Shown here piece after piece: positions 9,471 through 18,143 of a DNA stretch of 64,000 nt (its first letter is position 1; the number at the start of each line of letters is the position of its first letter). The notes below the pieces were generated by a model. That model ran no database searches, was not told where the DNA came from, and saw only the letters and a program-made list of their open reading frames with translations. This stretch comes from Haloarcula sp. CBA1127. GTDB taxonomy: Archaea > Halobacteriota > Halobacteria > Halobacteriales > Haloarculaceae. The DNA is taken from assembly GCF_001485575.1 (NCBI RefSeq), contig NZ_BCNB01000006.1, positions 2,108,001 to 2,172,000 of the forward strand. Reading direction: 5' to 3'. Position numbers and translations under genes: made by a program.

Positions 9471-9500
9471 CTATATATACCTGTAGGTCGTATTATAAAT
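9471..9500 (+). promoter_or_regulatory. Tandem TATA-like elements before the DUF4013 gene
   Basis: CTATATATACC (about 9472-9482) and ATTATAAATTG (about 9492-9501) are the most AT-rich elements in this intergenic stretch. The second would place the RNA start near 9520. That gives a short leader carrying a small hairpin (CGTGGC-AGCA-GCCACG, 9526-9541). Confidence 0.5.
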
Positions 9501-9571
9501 TGATGTGACATATTGTCGAGACTGACGTGGCAGCAGCCACGCCGGCCAGGCCGATGTCACGAAGTACCATC

Positions 9572-10270
9572 ATGTTCCAAGAAGCACTATCGTATCCGCG
9601 GGACAGCGACAGCGCAGTGAAAACCATCGCTATCGGGGGCGCGTTGCTGTTCCTGAGCTTCCTCCTCGTTCCGCTGTTCTTCGTGTTCGGGTACGTCGTC
9701 CGATCACTCCGGGCCGTGATGAATGGGGAGACGACGACGCCGGAGTTTGACGAATGGGGCGACCTGGGCATGGACGGGCTGAAGGCGTCCGCTATCGGAT
9801 TCGTCTACTCGCTGGTCCCGACCGTAATCGTTGCGGCGGCACTGTTCCTCACTGTTGCCACTTTCGGACCCAGCGATACCGCCTTCGGTGGCCTAGTCAT
9901 GGGATTGGTCCTCACAGTCGCCGCGCTCGGAATGCTCGCGATTTCCATGGCCGCAGTGTACATTGTTCCGGCCGCTGTCGTCGCCTACGTTCGGACTGAC
10001 AGCGTCGCCGCGGCGTTCTCGCCGAACGACCTCCGCCCGCTCTTGTTCAGTCGCACCTACGCGACCGGCTGGCTCGTGGCGTTCGGTATCAGCCTCCTCG
10101 CTGGCGTCGTCGTCAGCGTCCTGAGCGTCACCGTCGTGGGTTCTGTCCTGACCCCCTTCGTCGTGTTCTACGCTTACGTGGCCGGGGCCTACGCCATCGG
10201 GACCGCTGTCAGGGAGATACCGGATATCGCCTCTGAACCCGCGACGCCCGCTGCAGGCTCGGTCGCCTGA
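9572..10270 (+). CDS. DUF4013-type multi-pass membrane protein
   Basis: This integral membrane protein has about 232 residues and roughly five to six hydrophobic segments. The N-terminus MFQEALSYPRDSDSAVKTI followed by GGALLFLSFLLVPLFFVFGY is characteristic of the DUF4013 family, which is widespread in haloarchaea. So is a mid-protein VPAAVVAYVRTDSVAAAF segment. The role is unknown. Starts at 9554 (ATG, six codons longer) and 9527 (GTG) are possible; 9572 was chosen because the family motif begins there. It stands alone with its own promoter between the AIR-synthase-like gene and pelA. Confidence 0.75.
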   Translation: MFQEALSYPRDSDSAVKTIAIGGALLFLSFLLVPLFFVFGYVVRSLRAVMNGETTTPEFDEWGDLGMDGLKASAIGFVYSLVPTVIVAAALFLTVATFGPSDTAFGGLVMGLVLTVAALGMLAISMAAVYIVPAAVVAYVRTDSVAAAFSPNDLRPLLFSRTYATGWLVAFGISLLAGVVVSVLSVTVVGSVLTPFVVFYAYVAGAYAIGTAVREIPDIASEPATPAAGSVA

Positions 10271-10327
10271 TTAGTTCGGTCACGGTTTTCCTGTCCCAGC
10301 GCAGTGAATGGCAGAACACTTGTGTCC

Positions 10328-10345
10328 CTGAAGCGGACGCTTCAG
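10328..10345 (+). promoter_or_regulatory. Perfect 18-bp dyad directly before the pelA start codon
   Basis: CTGAAGCG-GA-CGCTTCAG is a perfect inverted repeat with 8-base arms, ending one base before the ATG at 10347. It could be an operator or, if transcribed, a 5' hairpin over the start codon. Confidence 0.6.
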
Positions 10346-10346
10346 T

Positions 10347-11414
10347 ATGCAAATACAGAGTCAGGAGACCACCGCGGAAGGGGCAGAACGCATCGAGGTG
10401 GTCCCCGAGACCCTTGACGACCTCTGGCATCTCTCGTATGTCATCGAGCCGGGGGACCTCGTCTCCGGCGACACGACGCGGCGCATCCAGCGCAACGACG
10501 ACAACCTCCGTGACAAAGGCGGCGAGCGCGAGCCGATGTGGATTCAGATCGAGGTCACCGACGTGGAGTTCGCGAAGTTCGCCAATCGCCTCCGTGTCGG
10601 CGGCGAAATTGTCGATTGCTCCCGCGAGGACCAGCTGGGCTTTCACCACACGCTCAACGTCGAGGAACACACCGAACTCACCGTCGAGAAACACCTCAAG
10701 CCCGATCAGGCCGACCGGCTTGAGGAGGCCGTCGAAGCGACGGAGAACCCCGACGTGGCGATTGCGACCGTGGAGGAAGGGGAGGCTCATGTTCACACCG
10801 TCGCTCAGTACGGCACCGAGGAGCGGGCGACCATCACCTCGACGACCGGGAAAGGAGAGTACGCCCGTCCACGCAAGGAACTGTTCGACGAACTGGCATC
10901 GGTCCTCAAGCGACAGGACGTGGACGCCTACATCCTCGCGGGTCCCGGCTTCACCAAGCAGGACGCGCTGGACCACTTTCAGGACGAGATTCCCGATATC
11001 GCCGAACAGATTACCGTCGTAGACACGTCCGCCGTCGGCGACCGCGGTGTCCACGAAGTGCTCAAACGCGGCGCTGTCGAGGATGTCCAACAGCAGACCC
11101 GCATCGCCGAGGAGGCGGACTACATCGACGAACTGATGGAGCGCATCGGGTCGGGCTCGGAAGTGGCGTACGGCCCGGAGGAAGTCGCAAAAGCGGCCGA
11201 CTACGGCGCTATCGAGACGCTGCTCGTGCTCGATGAGCGCCTCCGGCTGGAGCGGGCCGGCGAGGGCGACTGGGATATCGATGTCGACCAGATCATCGAA
11301 ACGACAGAACAGAAAGGCGGGGACGTGACCGTCTTCTCCGCAGAGTTCGCGCCCGGACAGCAACTCTCGAATCTCGGCGGTGTCGCGGCGCTGCTGCGTT
11401 ACCGCCTCGATTGA
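10347..11414 (+). CDS. pelA: mRNA surveillance protein pelota (Dom34)
   Basis: The archaeal pelota of 355 residues works with aEF1A and ABCE1 to recognise and split ribosomes stalled with an empty or aberrant A site. The N-terminal Sm-like domain (about 1-130) includes [24 protein letters not shown], the most conserved pelota stretch. The central domain carries [15 protein letters not shown], and the C-terminal eRF1-like domain 3 includes [20 protein letters not shown] and ends near [12 protein letters not shown]. It lacks the GGQ of eRF1, as expected. Some archaeal pelotas were reported to have endonuclease activity, but I see no basis to assert it here. The gene is apparently monocistronic. 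Confidence 0.95.
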   Translation: MQIQSQETTAEGAERIEVVPETLDDLWHLSYVIEPGDLVSGDTTRRIQRNDDNLRDKGGEREPMWIQIEVTDVEFAKFANRLRVGGEIVDCSREDQLGFHHTLNVEEHTELTVEKHLKPDQADRLEEAVEATENPDVAIATVEEGEAHVHTVAQYGTEERATITSTTGKGEYARPRKELFDELASVLKRQDVDAYILAGPGFTKQDALDHFQDEIPDIAEQITVVDTSAVGDRGVHEVLKRGAVEDVQQQTRIAEEADYIDELMERIGSGSEVAYGPEEVAKAADYGAIETLLVLDERLRLERAGEGDWDIDVDQIIETTEQKGGDVTVFSAEFAPGQQLSNLGGVAALLRYRLD

Positions 11415-11533
11415 GCCGCGTCCCCACGAGACGTGTCTGCCGTCTTTCACTCCGCCGGTGAGTTCCCCCGAAACCGTTTTTTGCCCCGCTCTCCATTGGT
11501 ACGTAGTTCCAATGTCTGCGAGGAGTGGGTGAT

Positions 11534-12691
11534 ATGTCGTTCGAAGAACAACAGGACTTTGCCAGACAGGTCGCCGACCTGAACAAGTACGGCCAGGCGC
11601 TCAATCGGTGTGAGTCCGTCGACGAGGTCGTCTCCCTCACGCTCGAAGCGATGTCGCTGCTGTTCGAGTTCTCGTACTCTACGTTCGTCGAGGTTCGCGA
11701 CGACGAGCTCCGCGTCGTCCACAGTACAAACCCGAACCTCGTGCAGGGCGAGCCACCGAGTGACTTGGCTCAACGGGCGCAGGAGGCCGGCGAAACGCTG
11801 GTCGAACAGGGCGCTGATGCCGCTGTCACGGCCGACTCGGATGTGACGGGTGCGCTGGCCGTCCCGGCTCGGATGGGTGACGAGGTGACTGCGGTGTTGG
11901 TTACTCGATCACAGACCGTCGAGGAGTTCGGGGACGAGTACGTCAGACCGATGGAGATTCTTGCCACTCACGCCGCGACGGCCATCTCCAATATCCGTTC
12001 CCGTGAACGGCTAGAACGGGCACACCGGGATCTGGAACGGCGAAAGGAGATGATCGAGATGTACGACCGACTGCTCCGCCACGACCTGGGTAACGACCTG
12101 CAGGTCATCGCTGGGTTCGCCGACGTCGTCGCTGGACAGGTCGACGGCCAGACCGAGGAGTACGCCGGCAAGATCCAGCGCGCGGCCGAGAGCGCCGCCG
12201 ACCTCATCCAGCGTGTCGGCGACCTCGTCTCGACGCTGGAAGCACAGGACAATCCGGAGCCGCACGACCTCGAATCGGTCCTTGGGGATACGGTACGTGA
12301 TGTCAGAGCCAACTACGGGTCACTGACTATCGATTTTGCGCCGTCAGACTTCGAGTATCAGGTGTACGGCGGTGACCTGCTCGACTCGGTGTTCACGAAT
12401 ATCATGTCCAACGCGGCGGTCCACAACGGAGACGAGGTCCATATGCGAGTGTACCCGGCGGAACCCAGTCCAGACGAGGTTACGGTCTGCTTCGCCGATG
12501 ACGGGAATGGTGTCTCGCCGGACCTGCGTGCTGATATCTTCGAGATGGGTGTGAAGGGCCAGGAGAGTTCAGGCACCGGCTTTGGCCTCGGGTTCGTTCG
12601 AGCGCTGACGGAATCCTACGGTGGCAGGGTCAGCGTGGGCGAAAGCGACGCTGGCGGGGCCGAGTTCCGCGTCACGCTCGAACGCGTCTAG
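11534..12691 (+). CDS. Soluble GAF-domain sensor histidine kinase
   Basis: This is a cytoplasmic two-component sensor kinase of 385 residues without membrane segments. An N-terminal GAF-like domain (about 5-160) precedes a linker helix. The H-box is LLRHDLGNDLQVI (phospho-acceptor His near residue 182), in the HDLGN form common in haloarchaea. The HATPase_c domain has N-box IMSNAAVHN, G1 FADDGNGVS and G2 GTGFGLGF. No response regulator lies next to it, as for many haloarchaeal kinases. GAGGAGTGGGTGAT provides a Shine-Dalgarno-like stretch before the ATG at 11534. A six-codon open frame (11512-11532) ends one base upstream. Its 3' end overlaps that of the convergent MBL gene by two bases (12689-12690). 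Confidence 0.88.
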   Translation: MSFEEQQDFARQVADLNKYGQALNRCESVDEVVSLTLEAMSLLFEFSYSTFVEVRDDELRVVHSTNPNLVQGEPPSDLAQRAQEAGETLVEQGADAAVTADSDVTGALAVPARMGDEVTAVLVTRSQTVEEFGDEYVRPMEILATHAATAISNIRSRERLERAHRDLERRKEMIEMYDRLLRHDLGNDLQVIAGFADVVAGQVDGQTEEYAGKIQRAAESAADLIQRVGDLVSTLEAQDNPEPHDLESVLGDTVRDVRANYGSLTIDFAPSDFEYQVYGGDLLDSVFTNIMSNAAVHNGDEVHMRVYPAEPSPDEVTVCFADDGNGVSPDLRADIFEMGVKGQESSGTGFGLGFVRALTESYGGRVSVGESDAGGAEFRVTLERV

Positions 12692-13440
12692 CTGACTGTT
12701 ATCGTTAGGCTGTCCTCAGCGAACTGCACGTCGCCATCGTAGCTGTCTGCTATCGACTCGAGCATCTCCTCGTGTCGTCCCTCCGTGTGTGGGTACAGGT
12801 GGGTGAGATACACGCGGCCGACCTCGGCGTCGGCATCGCGGAGCGTCTGACCGAGGGTCTTCGGCGTCGGGTGGTTCGACACGTCCACGTCGTCCGGGAA
12901 CGAGCAGTCGTGAACGAGTACGGCCGACCCGTCGGCGAACTCGATGAGGTCCGTGAACGCCTCGGAGTCAGCACCGAGCGTTATTGCTGGCCCGTCACCG
13001 ACTGAAAGTCTATACGCGAAACACTGCATCGAGTGACACGTCTCGCAGGTGTCGCCGCTGAACCCTGCCAGATCGAACGATCCACCGTCGAGGTCTTTGA
13101 GTGTCAAGTCCAGCCGGTCCTGCATGTAGTCGTGTGTTTCAAGCAGGTCGTGAATCAGGTCGCTCGTCCCCGGCGGGCCAGCTATCGTGAGGTCCGTCTC
13201 ACCGGCCAGCCAGCGGGCCTTCATCAGCACGTCGAGGTCGGAGACGTGGTCGAGATGGTGATGTGTCAGCAAGACAGTGTCGACGCCTTCGTATCCCGCG
13301 TCTGTTCGGGCCAGCGAGTGCAACACGCCGCTACCACAGTCGATGAGCAGCCGGTTCCCGTCGCGTTCCAGCAGATAGCCGGACTGCATTCGAGAGCCGG
13401 TGGGCATGGCGCTGCCGGTGCCGAGAAACGTGAGACGCAT
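12688..13440 (-). CDS. MBL-fold metallohydrolase (RNase Z-like)
   Basis: This metallo-beta-lactamase-fold hydrolase has 250 residues. The N-terminus MRLTFLGTGSAMPTGSRMQS and the zinc motif LLTHHHLDHVSDLD (HxHxDH) are seen directly. A second motif, HDCSFPDDVDVSNHPTPKTL, supplies the Asp/His ligands of RNase Z-type proteins, and THLYPHTEG comes near the end. It lacks an obvious exosite arm and is shorter than tRNase Z, so a role in tRNA 3' processing is possible but not established. An open frame continues upstream to 14145 but runs through noncoding DNA and antisense to the methyltransferase. The ATG at 13440 starts exactly at the family N-terminus. Confidence 0.85.
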   Translation of the reverse strand: MRLTFLGTGSAMPTGSRMQSGYLLERDGNRLLIDCGSGVLHSLARTDAGYEGVDTVLLTHHHLDHVSDLDVLMKARWLAGETDLTIAGPPGTSDLIHDLLETHDYMQDRLDLTLKDLDGGSFDLAGFSGDTCETCHSMQCFAYRLSVGDGPAITLGADSEAFTDLIEFADGSAVLVHDCSFPDDVDVSNHPTPKTLGQTLRDADAEVGRVYLTHLYPHTEGRHEEMLESIADSYDGDVQFAEDSLTITVS

Positions 13441-13723
13441 ACCGGACGACAGCGAGCGAACGGACAAAGGGTTGGTGTCTGGGGGCACACGTCGGCAGGG
13501 GAACCACCAGGGAGCGTCAGCGGAGTGAGGGCGGTGGCCGTCGGCGGGGACGGGGTCAGGGCGGCCGTGTGGGAAGGTCACCCGTCGACGGCGCAGTTCA
13601 TGCTTTGGACGGGGATAGCAAAAATTCACCCGTGGCTCAAAAACCGTTTTAACCGAACCGCGTCTGTGGCAAAACTGCGAAACGGAGCGGGAGACACTTG
13701 TGCGAGCACGACGAGAAGCGCGT
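13441..13723. other. GC-rich noncoding stretch between divergent genes
   Basis: These 283 bases hold the promoters of the MBL gene (minus) and the methyltransferase (plus). There is a purine-rich, G-rich block at about 13466-13600 and AT-rich elements near 13615-13630 and 13641-13660 (CAAAAACCGTTTTAACC). I see no convincing protein gene and could not match it to SRP RNA, RNase P RNA or tRNA by eye. Confidence 0.4.
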
Positions 13724-14338
13724 ATGAAGAAATCACTCGACGAACACGCCGAGCGGTTCTCCGAACACGCTGACGCGTACGACGAGGACCAGGATTCGGC
13801 GGCGTATCGCGCCTGCGTGGATTTCGTTGTCGACCACGCGGCCCCCGAAAGCGACGACGTGGTACTCGACCTCGGCACTGGCACCGGAGCCATCGCGTTC
13901 GCGCTCGCGTCCAACGCAGCGGATATTATCGGCCGCGACATCAGCGACGGGATGCTAGAGAAAGCTCGGGAGAAAGCCGAGGAACGCGGCGTCGAGAACG
14001 TTTCTTTCGGCAACGGTCGCTTCCGCTCTCCGAACGTCGACCGCTCGGTCGACATCGTGACGTCGAACTTCGCGATGCACCACCTCGGCGACGACGAGAA
14101 ACGCGAGGCTATCGACACCATCGCCGATCTGGGGCCGCGGCGCATCGTCCTTGGGGACGTGATGTTGTTCGGCGATGACGACCCCGACGCACCGTTTTAC
14201 AGCCCCGAAGTCGACGACCCGGCGACGGTCGGCGTCCTCGCCGATGCCTTCACCGATGCCGGCTACGCGCTGACAGCTGTCGAGATGGTTACCGAACAGG
14301 CCGGCGTGCTGGTCGCTGAACGGACCGACTCGGACTGA
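13724..14338 (+). CDS. Class I SAM-dependent methyltransferase
   Basis: This soluble methyltransferase has 204 residues. Motif I is VVLDLGTGTGAIAFALA (about residues 45-61), followed by IGRDISDGMLEKA for the acidic ribose-binding strand end. VDIVTSNFAMHHLGDDEKREAID is the motif IV region seen in small-molecule (UbiE/ArsM-like) methyltransferases. The substrate is not identifiable. The ATG at 13724 was chosen over an upstream GTG because MKKSLDEHAERFSEHADAYD is the usual family beginning. It is convergent with the membrane winged-helix gene. Confidence 0.8.
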   Translation: MKKSLDEHAERFSEHADAYDEDQDSAAYRACVDFVVDHAAPESDDVVLDLGTGTGAIAFALASNAADIIGRDISDGMLEKAREKAEERGVENVSFGNGRFRSPNVDRSVDIVTSNFAMHHLGDDEKREAIDTIADLGPRRIVLGDVMLFGDDDPDAPFYSPEVDDPATVGVLADAFTDAGYALTAVEMVTEQAGVLVAERTDSD

Positions 14339-14361
14339 AGCGGGTGGGTCGCTGAACCGGC

Positions 14362-15189
14362 TCAGCGGTAGTTCCTGTACGCCCAGAACGAGACGTACAG
14401 CGTCAGGACAAGCAGCCCACCGAGGAAGAAAGCCACGCCGGGCTCGATATGGAAGCCGCCACCGGCCGCGGCGTCGGTCGTTAGTTGCCGTGCCTCCTCG
14501 GTCATTGCTGCGACCGGGGTGTCAGCCTCCGGAGCCGGAGTGCTTCTCGGGGCCTGCGTGGCCTCTGGTGTCTCCGTCGCCTCGGCTATCTGGAATCCGC
14601 CGTCATCCGACGCTGTCGGGGTCGGTGTGGATTCGGCCGTCGCGGCTGTCCGGTTCGCCGTGTCCAGACTCTCAACGTCTCCGCCACCCTGCGCACCGTC
14701 ACCGGCGGTTCCCGCATCGCTGCCGGCCCCCGAACTCCCGAACTGGATCGGGAACTGTCCGAGCAGGAGTTGCAGCATGACGCTGGCCGCGGTGAGGATA
14801 CCGATAACGGGCAGGACGCGGCGGACAAGCGACCGGAGCGACTGCTTGCGTTCCTGCGTCCCGACGAACAACACTAGCGGGTCCTCCGGGGGTTCGTACA
14901 CCTTCATCTCCTGGCCTTTCTCAGAGTATTGGACCCCGGCGACAGCGATGAGTTCCTCGTCTTCTAGTTTCTCCAGATGATAGGAGACCTTCTGTATCGA
15001 CATATCGAGTCGGTCAGCCAGCTCGGAAGGCGTTCCCGGCTCGTCGTAGACGGTGTTGAGAATCTCTCTGGCCGTTTCCGAGGAGAGGGCATCGAGTACG
15101 GCTGAGACGTCTTCGTCGACCCCGACGACCTGTAGCTCCCCGTCCTGTGAGGTGCTTGTGTCGGGACCGCGGGAGGGCAGCAACGACAT
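14362..15189 (-). CDS. Membrane-anchored winged-helix (ArsR-like) regulator
   Basis: This 275-residue protein has an N-terminal winged helix (about 25-100): VLDALSSETAREILNTVYDEPGTPSELADRLDMSIQKVSYHLEKLED, an ArsR-type DNA-binding domain. It is followed by a hydrophobic segment (about 125-145, LPVIGILTAASVMLQLLL), a long Ser/Thr/Glu/Pro-rich linker and a second membrane helix near the C-terminus (VAFFLGGLLVLTLYVSFWAYR). The linker between the helices would lie outside the cell. This topology suggests a membrane-tethered transcription factor that senses an external or envelope signal, but target genes are unknown. It is divergent from the lhr helicase with about 140 bases between them. Confidence 0.8.
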   Translation of the reverse strand: MSLLPSRGPDTSTSQDGELQVVGVDEDVSAVLDALSSETAREILNTVYDEPGTPSELADRLDMSIQKVSYHLEKLEDEELIAVAGVQYSEKGQEMKVYEPPEDPLVLFVGTQERKQSLRSLVRRVLPVIGILTAASVMLQLLLGQFPIQFGSSGAGSDAGTAGDGAQGGGDVESLDTANRTAATAESTPTPTASDDGGFQIAEATETPEATQAPRSTPAPEADTPVAAMTEEARQLTTDAAAGGGFHIEPGVAFFLGGLLVLTLYVSFWAYRNYR

Positions 15190-15329
15190 ATATTCGGTTC
15201 ACTGCCGCCCAGCGTAATGAATCTCGTGGAACCTCACGGAAATATTTGAGTTACGATACTCTCAAAGCGACGATGGAGATGGCGGAACCCACTTGCCCCG
15301 GCAGTCCTACAGGTCGGTAAGAGCCGACA

Positions 15330-18080
15330 ATGGGAGGACGCGAGCGTCTCGCAGCGACGGACCCGGAGTTCGACCCGGAGGCAGTCGACATCGACGATGG
15401 CGAGGTGCTTGACCGCCTCGCGCCCGTCGTCCAGGAGTGGTGGGTCGAGCAGTTCGGCGAGTTCGTTCCGGGCAACGGCGGCTTCTTCACGCCGCCACAG
15501 AAAGAGGCCATCCCGCTCATCCACGAGCGCGAGAACGCGCTCATCTGTGCGCCGACGGGGAGCGGCAAGACCCTCGCATCCTTTACCGGCATCATCAACG
15601 AACTGTTCGGGAAGGCCCGCGAGGACGAACTGGAGAACTCCGTCTACTGTCTGTATGTCTCACCGTTGAAATCGCTGGCAAACGACATCCACCGAAACCT
15701 CGGACAGCCACTCGACGGTATCACGGCCAAACTCGACGAGCGCGGCGAGGACGTGGAAATCCGGCACGCCATCCGCCACGGCGACACCAGCGACAGCGAA
15801 CGGCAGGCGATGCTGGAAACGACACCACATATCCTCAATACGACGCCGGAAACCCTCGCAATTCTGCTGAACTCCCCGAAGTTCAAGCAGAAACTCGAAA
15901 CCATCGAGTACGTCATTGTCGACGAGATCCACAGCCTCGCCGAGAACAAGCGCGGCACGCACCTCTCGGTGTCGCTGGAGCGCCTAGAGGAGATGGTCGA
16001 GACATCCCCGACACGCATCGGCTGTTCGGCGACCGTCGAGCCGCTGGACACCGTCGCGGAGTTTCTGGTCGGCTGTGAGGAGCCCGGCGGCGACCCCCGC
16101 GACTACGAAATCGTCGACACGCGGTTCGCCCGCGACTTCGACATGGAGCTGTCCTGTCCGGCCGACGACCTCATCAACACGCCGCGGGATATCGTCACCG
16201 AGCGGTTCTACACCCAGCTCCACGACCACATCCAATCTCACACCAACACGCTCGTGTTCACGAACACGCGCTCGGGAGCCGAACGCGTCCTGCACAACCT
16301 CCGTGAAAAGTTCGGTGATTACGACGAGTCCAACTCCGGCTGTCATCACGGTTCGCTCTCGAAGGAGCGACGCCGCAACATCGAGGAGTCGCTGAAGGAG
16401 GGGTCACTCGATGTGGTGACGACCTCGACCAGTCTGGAACTGGGCATCGATATGCCTCACATCGACCTCGTCGTGCAGGTTGGCTCGCCCAAATCCGTGG
16501 CCGCGTTGCTCCAGCGCATCGGCCGCGCCGGCCACCAACTCGGCGAGACTGTCGAGGGCCGCGTCATCGCACTGGACCGCGACGAACTCGTAGAGTGTGC
16601 GGTGATGCTCGAAAAGGCCGAACGGGGCTTCGTCGACCGCGTGTTCATCCCTGAGAACGCACAGGACGTGGCGACCCAGCAGATATACGGCATGGCTATC
16701 AACGATGTCCGCCCCGAGGAGACGTTCAAGAGTGTCCTCCGGCGGGCCTACCCGTACCGGGACTACGACGACGGGGACTGGGAACGGCTGATGCGGTATA
16801 TGACCGCCGACTACCCGGGGATGGAGGATAAGAACGTTTACGCCAAAATCTGGCGGGACACGAACGACGCGCCCGACGGCGAGCACCACTACGAGGACTA
16901 CGACGTGGGTGAGCACCTCATCGGCAAACGCGGCCGGCTCGCGCGGGTCATCTACATGACCAACATCGGGACGATTCCGGACTCGTTTACCTGTGACGTA
17001 GTCACCCGAAGCGACGATAGCTGGGTCGGCCAACTGGACGAATCGTATCTGGACACGTTAGAGAAAGGCGACGTGTTCGTGCTGGGCGGAAACAACTTCG
17101 AGTACCGCTACCGCCGCGGGTCGAAGGTGTACGTCGACCGGACTGCCGCCCGCCCGACGGTCCCGTCGTGGTTCTCAGAGCGCCTCCCGCTGTCGTACGA
17201 CCTCGGCCGCGAGATCCTCGATTTCCAGGGCCAACTGCTGGACCGACTGGCCGACGGCGGGATGTCGGAAGTCCGGAACTGGCTCCGGACGTTCCCCGTC
17301 GACGAGAATAGCGTCCGGGCCATCGCGCGGATGTTCCGCGAGCAGGTAGCCTACGCCGGCCCGGACAGCGTGGCCACGACCGACCGCCTCGTCATCGAGG
17401 AGACGCTGGACCACGACGAGTATGAACGGCACTACCACGTCCACTCGAACTACGGCCGGCGGTTCAACGACGGGTTCTCACGCCTGCTGGCCTACCACAT
17501 CGCTCGGGCGGCCAGTGCGAACGTTCAGGTCGCTGTCGCCGACAACGGCTTCACGCTCTCGATGCCGCTGAACCGCAAGGTGGACATCGCGCGAATCGTC
17601 GGCGATCTAGATCCCGAGACGGCCCGCGAGGGCCTCCGGGCTAGCCTCGACGGGACGGACCTCCTCCAGCGGTACTTCCGCATCAACGCCACGCGGTCCC
17701 TGATGATACTCAAACGCTACAAGGGCTATGAGAAGTCGGCCAGCGAACAACAGGTCTCCTCGGAGATGCTGCTCGGGTTCGCCGAGGACCTCGGCGACTT
17801 CGCCGTCGTCGAGGAGACTTACCGCGAGATTCTGGAGGACAAGCTCAACGTCGACGGCATCGAGACCGTCCTGCGTGCGATGCAGGACGGCGACGTGGAC
17901 GTGGTCCGGACCCGCGTCGACTCGCCGTCGCCGCGAGCCTTCGGCCTCGCAACGCTGATGGCCAGCGATGTGGTGCTCGCTGAGGACGAGTCGGCTGTCT
18001 TACAGGAGTTCCACCAGCGCGTGCTGAACGAGATCGAGGACGGAAATGGCGAAGACAGCGCCGTCGCGACTGACGACTGA
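15330..18080 (+). CDS. lhr: Lhr-family ATP-dependent DNA helicase
   Basis: This SF2 helicase of 916 residues has the Lhr core architecture. Motif I is CAPTGSGKTLA, motif II is VDEIH, motif III is GCSATVEP, and motifs IV-VI include TLVFTNTRSGAERVL, TTSTSLELGIDMPHIDLV and LLQRIGRAGHQLG. The RecA domains cover about residues 40-430 and are followed by the winged-helix and Lhr-specific domains (LGGNNFEYRYRRGSKVYVD and beyond). The protein is shorter than bacterial long Lhr and matches archaeal Lhr. The role is probably repair or recombination, loading on 3' single-stranded DNA tails; this is family knowledge rather than sequence evidence. The ATG at 15330 follows a GTAAGAGCC leader. Confidence 0.9.
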   Translation: MGGRERLAATDPEFDPEAVDIDDGEVLDRLAPVVQEWWVEQFGEFVPGNGGFFTPPQKEAIPLIHERENALICAPTGSGKTLASFTGIINELFGKAREDELENSVYCLYVSPLKSLANDIHRNLGQPLDGITAKLDERGEDVEIRHAIRHGDTSDSERQAMLETTPHILNTTPETLAILLNSPKFKQKLETIEYVIVDEIHSLAENKRGTHLSVSLERLEEMVETSPTRIGCSATVEPLDTVAEFLVGCEEPGGDPRDYEIVDTRFARDFDMELSCPADDLINTPRDIVTERFYTQLHDHIQSHTNTLVFTNTRSGAERVLHNLREKFGDYDESNSGCHHGSLSKERRRNIEESLKEGSLDVVTTSTSLELGIDMPHIDLVVQVGSPKSVAALLQRIGRAGHQLGETVEGRVIALDRDELVECAVMLEKAERGFVDRVFIPENAQDVATQQIYGMAINDVRPEETFKSVLRRAYPYRDYDDGDWERLMRYMTADYPGMEDKNVYAKIWRDTNDAPDGEHHYEDYDVGEHLIGKRGRLARVIYMTNIGTIPDSFTCDVVTRSDDSWVGQLDESYLDTLEKGDVFVLGGNNFEYRYRRGSKVYVDRTAARPTVPSWFSERLPLSYDLGREILDFQGQLLDRLADGGMSEVRNWLRTFPVDENSVRAIARMFREQVAYAGPDSVATTDRLVIEETLDHDEYERHYHVHSNYGRRFNDGFSRLLAYHIARAASANVQVAVADNGFTLSMPLNRKVDIARIVGDLDPETAREGLRASLDGTDLLQRYFRINATRSLMILKRYKGYEKSASEQQVSSEMLLGFAEDLGDFAVVEETYREILEDKLNVDGIETVLRAMQDGDVDVVRTRVDSPSPRAFGLATLMASDVVLAEDESAVLQEFHQRVLNEIEDGNGEDSAVATDD

Positions 18081-18143
18081 GGCCGACCAGGTCAACGAGC
18101 GCGTGTAGTCCGGCGGCGTCTGCTGCGGTCGTCACCGGCCGAT

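Noticed and set aside
10209-11450. A long minus-strand open frame antisense to pelA
   Set aside because: It is the mirror of a well-recognised pelota gene and shows no domain.
13441-14145. N-terminal extension of the MBL-fold protein to 14145
   Set aside because: The extra 235 residues run antisense to the methyltransferase and through noncoding DNA, and the family N-terminus MRLTFLGTGSA begins at 13440.
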